From the NCBI GenBank assembly GCA_031556405.1, contig JAVBTC010000032.1:1-64000 (forward strand): a DNA stretch of 64,000 bases, read 5' to 3'. Source of the DNA: WQZF01 sp031556405 (GTDB lineage: Bacteria; Pseudomonadota; Gammaproteobacteria; Burkholderiales; Rhodocyclaceae). Positions 45,586 through 53,542 of the stretch are shown here, one piece after another (position 1 is the first letter of the stretch; each line of letters begins with the position of its first letter). The notes beneath the pieces are model-generated. The model searched no databases. It saw only the letters and a program-made list of their open reading frames with translations, and was not told the origin of the DNA. Position numbers and translations under genes: made by a program.

Positions 45586-47706
45586 GTGGCGTCCGCGCAT
45601 TCTTCCGGCACCGTCGTCCGCGTCGCGCTCGGCGTGCCGCTTCATCGTTTGTTCGACTATCTCGCGCCGCAGGCAAGTCCCGGGGATATCGGGCGCCGGG
45701 TGTGCGTGCCGTTCGGCGACAGAACGCGCATCGGCGTTATCGTCGCCGTTGGAGTGGAAAGCGAAATCCCGCCGGAACAGCTCAAGCCGGTGTGCGAACT
45801 CCTTGCCGATCTGCCGCCCTTGCCGCCGGAATGGCTGCGGTTGTGCGAATTCTGTTCCGGGTATTACCACGCGCCGCTCGGGGAAGTCATGCTTGCCGCG
45901 CTGCCGGCGGGGCTGAAACGTGCAGCGCCCGTGAAGACGCGGCGGGTAAAAACCAAGGCCGTTGCCTGTTCCGTGGCGGAGTCGCTGCCGGAACTCACGG
46001 TGGAACAGGCGGCGGCGCTCGCGTCCATCCGGTCCGCGGGGCGGGGCTTTCATCCGTTTCTGTTGTTCGGCGTGACCGGCAGCGGTAAAACCGAGATCTA
46101 TCTGCGTCTGATCGAGGATACGCTGGCGGCGGGCGGGCAGGTGCTGCTCCTGACGCCGGAGATCAATCTCACGCCGCAGCTCGAGGCGCGCATCGCGGCG
46201 CGCTTCCCGGCGACGCCGCCGGTCAGCCTGCACAGCGAGCTCTCCGAGGCCATGCGCACGCGCCATTGGCGTGCCGCGTTCGCGGGCGAAGCGCGCATCG
46301 TGCTCGGTACGCGGCTCGCCATTTTCACGCCGATGCCGGACCTGGCGTTGATCATCATCGACGAGGAACATGATCCTTCCCTCAAGCAGCAGGACGGAAT
46401 CCGCTATTCGGCGCGCGATCTCGCCGTGTTCCGTGCGCGGCAGCGCGGAATTCCGATCGTCCTGGGATCGGCGACCCCGTCGCTGGAAAGCTGGGCCAAC
46501 GCGCATGGGCGCCGCGCGCCGGCCAGGATATCGGGAAACACGCCGAAAAAAATACCGGGAAAAATGCCAGGAACTGCGCCGACAAACCTACCGGATACCG
46601 CGGCAGCCGATGTCGCTGGCCGTTACCGGCTGCTTACGCTGACCGGACGCGCTGCCAGCAACGCCCGTCTGCCTGCCGTGCGTTGCCTCGATACCCGGCG
46701 GGAAACGATGCACGAAGGTTTGTCCGCTTCCCTGATCGACGCCCTGGCCGAGCGCCTTGAGCGCGGCGAACAAAGCCTGGTTTTTCTCAACCGGCGCGGA
46801 TTCGCCCCCGTGCTCGCCTGTCCCGCGTGCGGCTGGATTTCGCACTGCAAGCGTTGTGCCGCCAATCTCGTCCTGCATCTGGCGGACCGCCGCTTGCGTT
46901 GCCATCACTGCGGTTTCGAGGCGGGGGTGCCGCGGGCCTGTCCCTCCTGTGGCAATCTCGACCTGCATCCGTTCGGGCGCGGCACGCAGCGCCTGGAGGC
47001 TTTTCTCGCCGAGCGTTTTCCGCAGGCGCGCATCCTGCGCGTCGACCGCGACGCGGCCAAAAGCCGCAGGCAATGGGAAGCCATGCTGGACAGAATTCAC
47101 GGCGGCGATGCCGATATTCTCGTCGGCACCCAGATGCTGGCCAAGGGGCATGATTTTCCCCGCCTCACGCTGGTCGGTGCCGTTGGTGCCGACGCGGCGC
47201 TGTTCGCCGCCGACTGGCGGGCGCCGGAACGACTATTCGCGCTCCTGATGCAGGTTGCCGGGCGGGCCGGACGGGCCGATCTGCCGGGAGCGGTGCTGAT
47301 CCAGACGCAGTATCCGGATCATCCGCTGTATGCGGCGCTGGTCGCGCACGACTATCCTTCCTTTGCGTTCGCGCAGCTCGCCGAGCGTAAAAATGCCGGG
47401 TTTCCTCCTTACAGTCACCAGGCCATATTGCGCGCCGAGGCGTCGGAGATGGCGCAATCCATCGCTTTTCTCACCAGCGCGCGCGCGGAGGCGCGGATGC
47501 GGGAACATCCCGCCGTCGAGTTTTACGATCCGGTGACGATGCGTCTTTCACGGCGTGCCGACCGGGAGCGGGCGCAGATGCTGATCGAATCGTTTTCGCG
47601 TCCGGCGCTGCAGATTTTCCTCAAGGATTGGATGCCAGTGCTGGCGCGGATAAAAATTCCCGGCCGGCTGCGCTGGCATTTGGAAGTCGATCCAATCGAA
47701 TTCTAA
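45586..47706 (+). CDS. priA: Primosomal replication restart helicase PriA
   Basis: 706 residues with a GTG start (E. coli 732). Restarts collapsed replication forks. The N-terminal DNA-binding part contains VRVALGVPLHRLFDYLAP. Walker A is FGVTGSGKTEIYLRL near 162 and Walker B is IIIDEEHDPSLKQQ near 257. The zinc-binding cluster has all paired Cys (CPACGW...CKRC...CHHCGF...CPSCGN, about 410-465), and helicase motifs continue with GTQMLAKGHDFP. Residues about 306-345 are a Lys/Pro/Gly/Thr-rich insertion (GNTPKKIPGKMPGTAP) not usual for the family. An AT-rich palindrome begins at its stop codon. Confidence 0.97.
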   Translation: MASAHSSGTVVRVALGVPLHRLFDYLAPQASPGDIGRRVCVPFGDRTRIGVIVAVGVESEIPPEQLKPVCELLADLPPLPPEWLRLCEFCSGYYHAPLGEVMLAALPAGLKRAAPVKTRRVKTKAVACSVAESLPELTVEQAAALASIRSAGRGFHPFLLFGVTGSGKTEIYLRLIEDTLAAGGQVLLLTPEINLTPQLEARIAARFPATPPVSLHSELSEAMRTRHWRAAFAGEARIVLGTRLAIFTPMPDLALIIIDEEHDPSLKQQDGIRYSARDLAVFRARQRGIPIVLGSATPSLESWANAHGRRAPARISGNTPKKIPGKMPGTAPTNLPDTAAADVAGRYRLLTLTGRAASNARLPAVRCLDTRRETMHEGLSASLIDALAERLERGEQSLVFLNRRGFAPVLACPACGWISHCKRCAANLVLHLADRRLRCHHCGFEAGVPRACPSCGNLDLHPFGRGTQRLEAFLAERFPQARILRVDRDAAKSRRQWEAMLDRIHGGDADILVGTQMLAKGHDFPRLTLVGAVGADAALFAADWRAPERLFALLMQVAGRAGRADLPGAVLIQTQYPDHPLYAALVAHDYPSFAFAQLAERKNAGFPPYSHQAILRAEASEMAQSIAFLTSARAEARMREHPAVEFYDPVTMRLSRRADRERAQMLIESFSRPALQIFLKDWMPVLARIKIPGRLRWHLEVDPIEF

Positions 47707-47774
47707 TTATAAAAAAATAATTTTTACTTGTATATGCCTACATATATATACATAAATTTAATCAATATTTAGAA
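47701..47774. repeat. AT-rich palindromic element with TTCTAA/TTAGAA ends
   Basis: 74 bases that begin TTCTAA (overlapping the priA stop) and end TTAGAA, with imperfect inverted arms and a TATATGCCTACATATA centre. It shares its terminal hexamers with the element at 60915-60986. Confidence 0.6.
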
Positions 47775-48277
47775 TTTGTACCAAGAAGAACGCTTTTTCG
47801 GAAAGCGGCCATAGCGGGTTATCCATTTCAGGAATTCGGCATTTCGACTGGAGAAGCCGCCGGCTCTGGATTCTGGCGCGCCGGTCGGCAAATTCCCATC
47901 CTTTTCCCGGAAACGCGAGGCACAAAAAAATCCGCTTCCCGAAACGTCGCGCCAGCCGGTCGATTCGTGGCCTGCTGGAGAGAGTTTCGGCACAAGGGTA
48001 AGGTGATCTTACGCTCAAGCGTACCGTTCGGCAGGTTACATGCCGGCGGGAATTGTACGATTCTCGGCGGGCATTATTCTATTGTCATATAAGGAGTGTG
48101 TCCCGCCGAGCCGTGCCCGGTAGACGAAAACGGATACGGCAGGCAAAGCACCGGATGAATGCTTAACGGCAGGAGAATCCTCTTGTCCCGCGACGCACCG
48201 TTACAAAGATTGGCGTTGGAGCGCTCCACTACCGGGGATCGTACGCATCTTTTCAGTTCCTTTTTGTGGAGAAAACA
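47775..48277 (+). other. Gene-free leader region of the autoinducer synthase gene
   Basis: 503 bases without a convincing gene; a 74-codon minus-strand frame (47769-47993) has no recognisable product. TACGCT-CA-AGCGTA (48010-48023) is a perfect palindrome and possible operator. TTGTAC (48053-48058) and TATTCT (48075-48080), 16 bases apart, are a weak promoter candidate that would give a leader of about 190 bases. Confidence 0.35.
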
Positions 48278-49570
48278 ATGAAAAGCAATACCGTCCCGTT
48301 ACGCACTTCTCGCACTTTTTCCAACGCCGTATTGCCCGATTTCCTCGAAACGAGAGTCGAGCGCTATTACCGCGACCGGGTCCGCAATACCTGGGAAGGA
48401 GGGCATATCATGCGCGGCCGCACTCCGGACGAAACCGCGCTGCATTTGTCGAGCAACGACTATCTCTCCGTTGCACGCCATCCGAAAGTCATCTCGGCCA
48501 TGGCGGAGGCTTTGCGGGAAAGCGGCAACGGTCTGCTGATGTCGGGCATTTTCCTGCATGGCGAGTGCCCGCAACTGGCACTGGAAGACCGGCTGGCGGC
48601 GTTCATGCATGCCGAATCCGGCGTGCTGTGCCAGTCCGGCTGGTGTGCGAACACCGGGCTGGTTCAATCGATTGCCGACGAGCGGACGCCGGTATATGTC
48701 GACATGCTGGCGCACAATTCGTTGTGGGAAGGCATCCGTTCCGCTGGCGCCAAGGCGGTCAGCATTTTCCACAACCACCCCGAGCACCTGGAGCGGCAGA
48801 TTCTCCGCTACGGTCCCGGCGTTGTCCTGATCGATTCGGTCTACAGCACCAACGGCAGCGTTGCCCCCTTGCCGGAAATCGTCGCCATTTGCGAAGCGCA
48901 GGGATGCATTCTCGTCGTCGACGAATCGCACTCGCTCGGCACGCACGGCCTGCACGGGGAAGGAATGGTCGCCGCGCTGGGGCTTTCCGACCGCGTCCAT
49001 TTCCGTACCGCCAGCCTCGCCAAGGCCTTTGCCGGCCGCGCCGGATTCATTACCTGCTCGAAGCGGTTCAACGAGTATTTCAAGTTCGAGTCGAATCCGG
49101 CGATCTTCAGTTCGACCCTGTTGCCGCATGAAATCACGGGCCTGAGCGCGACGCTGGAAGTTATCCGCCGGGAAGATTGGCGGCGGGAGCGCCTGCGCGA
49201 AATCGGCGATTATGTGCGCGACAATCTGGAAGCGCAGGGCTACAACCTCAACGACAGCCAGAGCCAGATCGTTTCGCTCGAAGCCGGTACCGAGCAGCAG
49301 ACGATCGTGTTGCGCGATGCACTGGAAGCGCGCGGTATTTTCGGTTCGGTATTCTGCGCCCCGGCGACGCCGAAAAACCGTGCGCTGATGCGCTTCTCGC
49401 TCAACGCCGGGTTGACCGACGACGAAGTGGAGCGGGTCGTCCGTGTCTGCCGCGAAATCCGCGACGAAGTCGGCCTTGCCAATTGGCCGTCGTCACGCCG
49501 CAGACGTGGCGCAACCCAATCCACCGAGCCTGCCGAGCCGTTGCGCCGCGAAGCGGTTGCGGTGGCTTGA
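48278..49570 (+). CDS. cqsA: CqsA/LqsA-family alpha-hydroxyketone autoinducer synthase
   Basis: 430 residues from the ATG at 48278, with GGAG seven bases upstream. PLP enzyme of the alpha-oxoamine synthase group that joins an acyl-CoA with an amino-acid-derived substrate to start CAI-1/LAI-1 type signals. It matches remembered Vibrio CqsA segments closely: LSSNDYLSVARHP, CQSGWCANTGLVQSI, HNSLWEGIRSAGAKA, VVDESHSLGTHG, TASLAKAFAGRAG (PLP Lys249), FSSTLLPHEITGLSATLEVI and GIFGSVFCAPATPKNRALMR. The last 25 residues are an Arg/Ala-rich extension. No CqsS/LqsS-type sensor kinase gene lies within the window. It is followed by a terminator and stands alone. Confidence 0.9.
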   Translation: MKSNTVPLRTSRTFSNAVLPDFLETRVERYYRDRVRNTWEGGHIMRGRTPDETALHLSSNDYLSVARHPKVISAMAEALRESGNGLLMSGIFLHGECPQLALEDRLAAFMHAESGVLCQSGWCANTGLVQSIADERTPVYVDMLAHNSLWEGIRSAGAKAVSIFHNHPEHLERQILRYGPGVVLIDSVYSTNGSVAPLPEIVAICEAQGCILVVDESHSLGTHGLHGEGMVAALGLSDRVHFRTASLAKAFAGRAGFITCSKRFNEYFKFESNPAIFSSTLLPHEITGLSATLEVIRREDWRRERLREIGDYVRDNLEAQGYNLNDSQSQIVSLEAGTEQQTIVLRDALEARGIFGSVFCAPATPKNRALMRFSLNAGLTDDEVERVVRVCREIRDEVGLANWPSSRRRRGATQSTEPAEPLRREAVAVA

Positions 49571-49645
49571 GGGCAGGTGGTTCGTCCTGGAGCGGCACGG
49601 CGGAAGGTCGGTCCGGTGTTTTCGTCTGTGACGTTTTTTTGTTTT

Positions 49646-49681
49646 CGCCCCTCCACCGTATTGGCGGAGGGGCGTTTTTTT
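49646..49681 (+). terminator. Intrinsic terminator of the autoinducer synthase gene
   Basis: CGCCCCTCC and GGAGGGGCG form a perfect 9-bp stem around ACCGTATTGGC, followed by seven T. It starts 76 bases after the stop. Confidence 0.88.
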
Positions 49682-49851
49682 GCAACGTTCATTATCGCGT
49701 TCCGAATTTCCGGGCAAGGACGGAGACGGATAGCCGCGAGGATAGCCATAACGGGGCGGAGCCGTTTGCGGCGTCAGTAGGATATGGTCACGGGTCACGG
49801 CGACGTTGAAGCCGACGCTGGATGTCGCCCGATACGCGGAGACAACTCTTC

Positions 49852-49888
49852 GCGCCGATTCGTACCAATATTCGTACCAACCGGCGCA
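49852..49888. repeat. Short direct repeats inside a GC-flanked stem, behind ffh
   Basis: ATTCGTACCAA occurs twice in tandem (about 49858-49880), flanked by GCGCCG and CGGCGC, which can pair. It lies 20-55 bases after the ffh stop on the minus strand and may act as its 3' hairpin, though no T-run follows. The spacer 49571-49906 holds otherwise only the upstream terminator. Confidence 0.4.
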
Positions 49889-49906
49889 AAATGAATTCCT
49901 ACCGGA

Positions 49907-51265
49907 TCAATGCGGCATGCCCGGCATGATGCCTTTCATTCCCCGCATCATTTTCGCCAGGCCTCCCTTGGCGAAGTGCTTCATCACTTTCTGCGTCTGC
50001 TCGAACTGCCGCAGGAGGCGGTTTACTTCCTGCACCTGAACGCCGGCACCGGCGGCGATGCGCCGCTTGCGGCTGGCCTTGATCAATTCCGGCCTGGCGC
50101 GCTCGGTCGGGGTCATCGAATTGATGATGCCTTCGATGCGACGCACCATCTTGTCTTCCATCCCCGCCGGAAGCTGGCCCGCAGCCTGCGCGAAGCTGGC
50201 CGGCAGTTTGTCCATGAAGGAGGACATTCCGCCCATCTTGCGCATCTGCACGATCTGTTCCTTGAAATCGTTGAAGTCGAAGCCCTTGCCGGTTTTGAGC
50301 TTCTTGGCGAATGCCAGCGCCTTTTCCTCGTCGACGCTTTTCCGCGCTTCCTCGAGCAGCGAAAGCACATCGCCCATGCCGAGAATCCGCGAGGCCATCC
50401 GCTCGGGGTGGAACGGCTCCAGGCCGTCCAGTTTTTCCCCGACACCGGCGAATTTCAGCGGTTTTCCGGTTATCTGGCGTACCGACAGCGCGGCGCCGCC
50501 GCGCGCGTCGCCGTCGAGCTTGGTAAGAATGACGCCGGTCAAAGGCAGCGCCTCGTTGAATGCGCGGGCGGTGTTGACCGCGTCCTGCCCGAGCATGGCA
50601 TCGACGACGAACAGCGTTTCGATCGGGTTCAGCGCCGCATGGAGCTCGGAAATCTCGCGCATCATCGCTTCGTCGATCGCCAGCCGCCCGGCGGTGTCGA
50701 CCAGCAGCACGTCGTGATAATGGCGCTTGGCCCAGTCGCGCGCCGCCTGTGCGATGGCGACGGGCTTGTCGCTCGCCTCGGAAGGGAAAAAGTCAGCACC
50801 CGCTTGCCCGGCAACCGTTTGCAACTGGGCGATCGCCGCTGGACGATAGACGTCGCAACTGACCACCAGGACTTTCTTTTTCTGCTTTTCTTTAAGAAAT
50901 TTTGTCAGCTTGCCGACCGTCGTCGTCTTACCCGCGCCCTGCAGCCCCGCCATCAGAATCACCGCCGGCGGCTGTGTCGCCAGGTTCAGACCGTCATGGA
51001 CTTCGCCCATCACGCGCGTCAGTTCGCGGTGTACCACGCCGATCAGTGCCTGGCCGGGCGAGAGCGAACCGATGACTTCCTCGCCGACCGCTTTTTCCTT
51101 TACCGCGGCGATGAAATCCTTGACCACAGGTAACGCGACATCGGCTTCGAGCAGCGCCAGCCGCACTTCGCGCAAGGCGTCCGCGATATTGCTTTCGGTC
51201 AGGCGCGCTTCGCCCTTGAGTGTTTTCACGACGCGCGCCAGGCGCTGGGTCAGGTTGTCGAGCAT
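49907..51265 (-). CDS. ffh: Signal recognition particle protein Ffh
   Basis: 452 residues. GTPase that, with 4.5S RNA, delivers nascent membrane proteins to FtsY. The N domain is followed by the G domain with AGLQGAGKTTTVGKL near 105, DVYRPAAIAQLQ near 137, VDTAGRLAIDEAMM near 187 and LTKLDGDARGGAALS near 247. The Met-rich M domain (about 300-452) contains the RNA-binding helix SRKRRIAAGAGVQVQEVN and ends MRGMKGIMPGMPH. It diverges from the cytochrome c assembly-type gene with only 55 bases between starts. Confidence 0.98.
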   Translation of the reverse strand: MLDNLTQRLARVVKTLKGEARLTESNIADALREVRLALLEADVALPVVKDFIAAVKEKAVGEEVIGSLSPGQALIGVVHRELTRVMGEVHDGLNLATQPPAVILMAGLQGAGKTTTVGKLTKFLKEKQKKKVLVVSCDVYRPAAIAQLQTVAGQAGADFFPSEASDKPVAIAQAARDWAKRHYHDVLLVDTAGRLAIDEAMMREISELHAALNPIETLFVVDAMLGQDAVNTARAFNEALPLTGVILTKLDGDARGGAALSVRQITGKPLKFAGVGEKLDGLEPFHPERMASRILGMGDVLSLLEEARKSVDEEKALAFAKKLKTGKGFDFNDFKEQIVQMRKMGGMSSFMDKLPASFAQAAGQLPAGMEDKMVRRIEGIINSMTPTERARPELIKASRKRRIAAGAGVQVQEVNRLLRQFEQTQKVMKHFAKGGLAKMMRGMKGIMPGMPH

Positions 51266-51320
51266 AGGTTTTCCCGCTTGATGATAGACTTACTGAATAT
51301 TAGGTATTCTACTGTACCTC

Positions 51321-52163
51321 ATGCCTCCCACTTCTCCCTTTTCCGTTATCCCCCATATTCTGGCGGCAGTTCTGTACGCCTTTCTCGCTTTTCATTTTTG
51401 GCGTACCCGCTGGCGCGAATCGGATCAGCCGGTGGCGGCGCCGATGCTCGTGTGGGAACGCGGCGTGCTCGGCATCGCGCTGGCGTTGCATGGCATTGGT
51501 CTTTATTTCGGTCTGTTCGGCAATGTCGGGGAAATGCGTTTCTCGTTCGCGCTGGCGCTTTCGTTGATGCTCTGGCTGGCGGTTTTCATTTACTGGCTGG
51601 AAAGTTTCCGTTCGCACATGGAAGGACTGCAGCCGATGGTATTGCCGCTTGCCGCCTGTTGCGCGGCATTGCCGGCGGTGTTTCCGCAGGTACGCACCAT
51701 TACCCACGCCGGAACCTGGGGCTTCAAATTACATTTTCTTGCCGCGATGCTCGCATACAGCCTGTTTACGCTATCGGCACTGCACGCAATTTTTATGGCA
51801 TACACCGAGCGCAAGCTGCATCAGCGCGTGTTTACCAAGGGCCTCGCCAGCCTGCCGCCGTTGCTGGCGATGGAAAACCTGCTTTTCCGCATGATTTTCG
51901 TGGCTTTTCTCTTCCTCACCGGAACGCTTGCTAGCGGGGTTTTTTATTCCGAAGAGCTCTACAGCAAGGCATTCATTTTCGACCACAAAACTCTTTTTGC
52001 TTTCGCTTCCTGGGGTATTTTCGCGGTCCTGCTGGTCGGGCGTCATGCCCGCGGTTGGCGCGGACGCACCGCGCTGCGCTGGACCATGACCGGATTCATG
52101 ATGCTTCTCCTGGCTTACGTGGGAAGCCGTTTTGTTGCCGAAGCGATTCTTGGCCGCACCTGA
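51321..52163 (+). CDS. CcsA/YpjD-type cytochrome c assembly membrane protein
   Basis: 280 residues with about eight predicted membrane helices. The segment THAGTWGFKLHFLAAMLAYSLFT matches the CcsA/ResC/YpjD family, whose members handle haem for cytochrome c maturation. His residues in HIL, HMEG and THAG, and the C-terminal DHKTLFAFASWGIFAVLLVGRHARGWRG with its periplasmic His, are conserved features. In betaproteobacteria this gene commonly lies divergent from ffh. The exact role of the YpjD subgroup is not established. It is followed three bases later by the CorC-type gene, so the two form an operon. Confidence 0.88.
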   Translation: MPPTSPFSVIPHILAAVLYAFLAFHFWRTRWRESDQPVAAPMLVWERGVLGIALALHGIGLYFGLFGNVGEMRFSFALALSLMLWLAVFIYWLESFRSHMEGLQPMVLPLAACCAALPAVFPQVRTITHAGTWGFKLHFLAAMLAYSLFTLSALHAIFMAYTERKLHQRVFTKGLASLPPLLAMENLLFRMIFVAFLFLTGTLASGVFYSEELYSKAFIFDHKTLFAFASWGIFAVLLVGRHARGWRGRTALRWTMTGFMMLLLAYVGSRFVAEAILGRT

Positions 52164-52166
52164 ACG

Positions 52167-53333
52167 ATGGCATCGGATACCGTGCCGCTGTTTTTCGCCG
52201 TCGGCAGCGTGTTGCTGTTAGTCGTTGCGGGCCTGGGGTCGCTGGCCGCAGCCGCGGTGGACAATCTGCGCCGCCATCGTCTGCGTCACTTGCTGCGCGG
52301 TGAAAAATACCGTGGCTTGCGGCGGGTGCTGCTGGAGCAATCGGAAAGGTGGCAGCGTTTCGTTTCCCGTTTCTGGCTGACCTTTATTACCGCCGCTGCG
52401 GTTTTCTTTGCCATTGCCGCGGTAGCGGGTTTCGGCCGGGAGCATCCCGGCGCCGTACTTCTCGCAGCCATTTTCCCCTTATTCGTTCTGATCGAAATCG
52501 TGTGCAGGGAATTTGGTGCACGTTATGCTCACCGTATTGTGGCGACACTGATTCCGGTCCTGGCGGCCGGTACCGGATTTTTCGCCGCACGGCGGAATGC
52601 GATGAACACGGTTTCTGCGGAAAGAGTTGTTTTCGAACCGTCCGTTTTCAGGGCATCCGACCTGGAAAATATTTGTGTCGAAGACGTCATGACGCCGCGA
52701 GCGGCTATCGAAGCAATCGATCTGGAGGTGTCCTGGGGCGATGTTCGTGCCCGCCTGGTCAATGGCTACCATTCCTATGTGCCGGTGTATCGCGACGATC
52801 TGGGCAATCTCGCCGGAATCCTGTATTTGCAACGCGTCGTCGCGCCCGCCCTGCGCGGAGATCTGTCGTTGGAGACACTGACGGGGCTTTTGCAAACGCC
52901 TTATTTCGTCCCGGCCAATACCGATCTCTTGTCTCAGCTTCACTTTTTCCGGGAAAACCACCAGCATCTGGGACTGGTTGTCGATGAATACGGGGAAATT
53001 CTCGGACTGGTCACTCCCGAAGACATCGTCGCGGAAATTTCCCGGATCGCCGCGACTTCGCCGACGAAGGTTGGAAAGGGGAAGAGTGGCTGGAATGACG
53101 ACGGTACAGCACTGATCGACGGCAGCAGAACCCTGCGTGAGATCAACCGGGAATTTGGCCTCGACTTTCCGCTTGACGGGCCAAAAACGCTGAACGGACT
53201 CATCCTCGAACATTTTCAGGATATTCCGGAAGCGGGAATCAGCCTGAAAATCGGGCATATTGCTGTCGAAATCGTGCAGACTCAGGACAAAAGCGTGAAA
53301 ATTGCTCGTGTTGTCCGCCCTCGCGACGGATGA
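52167..53333 (+). CDS. CNNM/CorC-family membrane protein with CBS domains
   Basis: 388 residues. Three or four membrane helices (about 7-28, 72-92, 95-117 and 125-145) form a short DUF21-like part. A CBS pair (about 172-300) begins ICVEDVMTPRAAIEAID and contains SYVPVYRDDLGNLAGILYLQRV and LGLVVDEYGEILGLVTPEDIV. A C-terminal CorC/HlyC domain follows with LIDGSRTLREINREFGLDFPLDG. Members are linked to magnesium or cobalt efflux. The DUF21 part is shorter and more diverged than usual. It lies three bases after the previous gene. Confidence 0.88.
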   Translation: MASDTVPLFFAVGSVLLLVVAGLGSLAAAAVDNLRRHRLRHLLRGEKYRGLRRVLLEQSERWQRFVSRFWLTFITAAAVFFAIAAVAGFGREHPGAVLLAAIFPLFVLIEIVCREFGARYAHRIVATLIPVLAAGTGFFAARRNAMNTVSAERVVFEPSVFRASDLENICVEDVMTPRAAIEAIDLEVSWGDVRARLVNGYHSYVPVYRDDLGNLAGILYLQRVVAPALRGDLSLETLTGLLQTPYFVPANTDLLSQLHFFRENHQHLGLVVDEYGEILGLVTPEDIVAEISRIAATSPTKVGKGKSGWNDDGTALIDGSRTLREINREFGLDFPLDGPKTLNGLILEHFQDIPEAGISLKIGHIAVEIVQTQDKSVKIARVVRPRDG

Positions 53334-53542
53334 ATACTCCATTTTTCACAAAGTCGGTGCATCATTTCCGCTTGACGTTCTTTTCCTCCTTTCCATTCGT
53401 CTTTACAAAGATACCGGTGCGTTGCATTATTATTGAATCTAAGCAAAGCGATTAGGTTGATTGCATTTTCTCCGTTATTTTGGTTCTACCTCTTTTTCAC
53501 CCGCACCGTGCCCATAAGCCCCTAAGTTAATGATATAGCATA

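Noticed and set aside
47769..47993. 74-codon minus-strand frame upstream of the autoinducer synthase gene
   Set aside because: No family, no ribosome site, and an overlapping alternative frame of similar length. It could be a decayed gene remnant, but nothing supports that.
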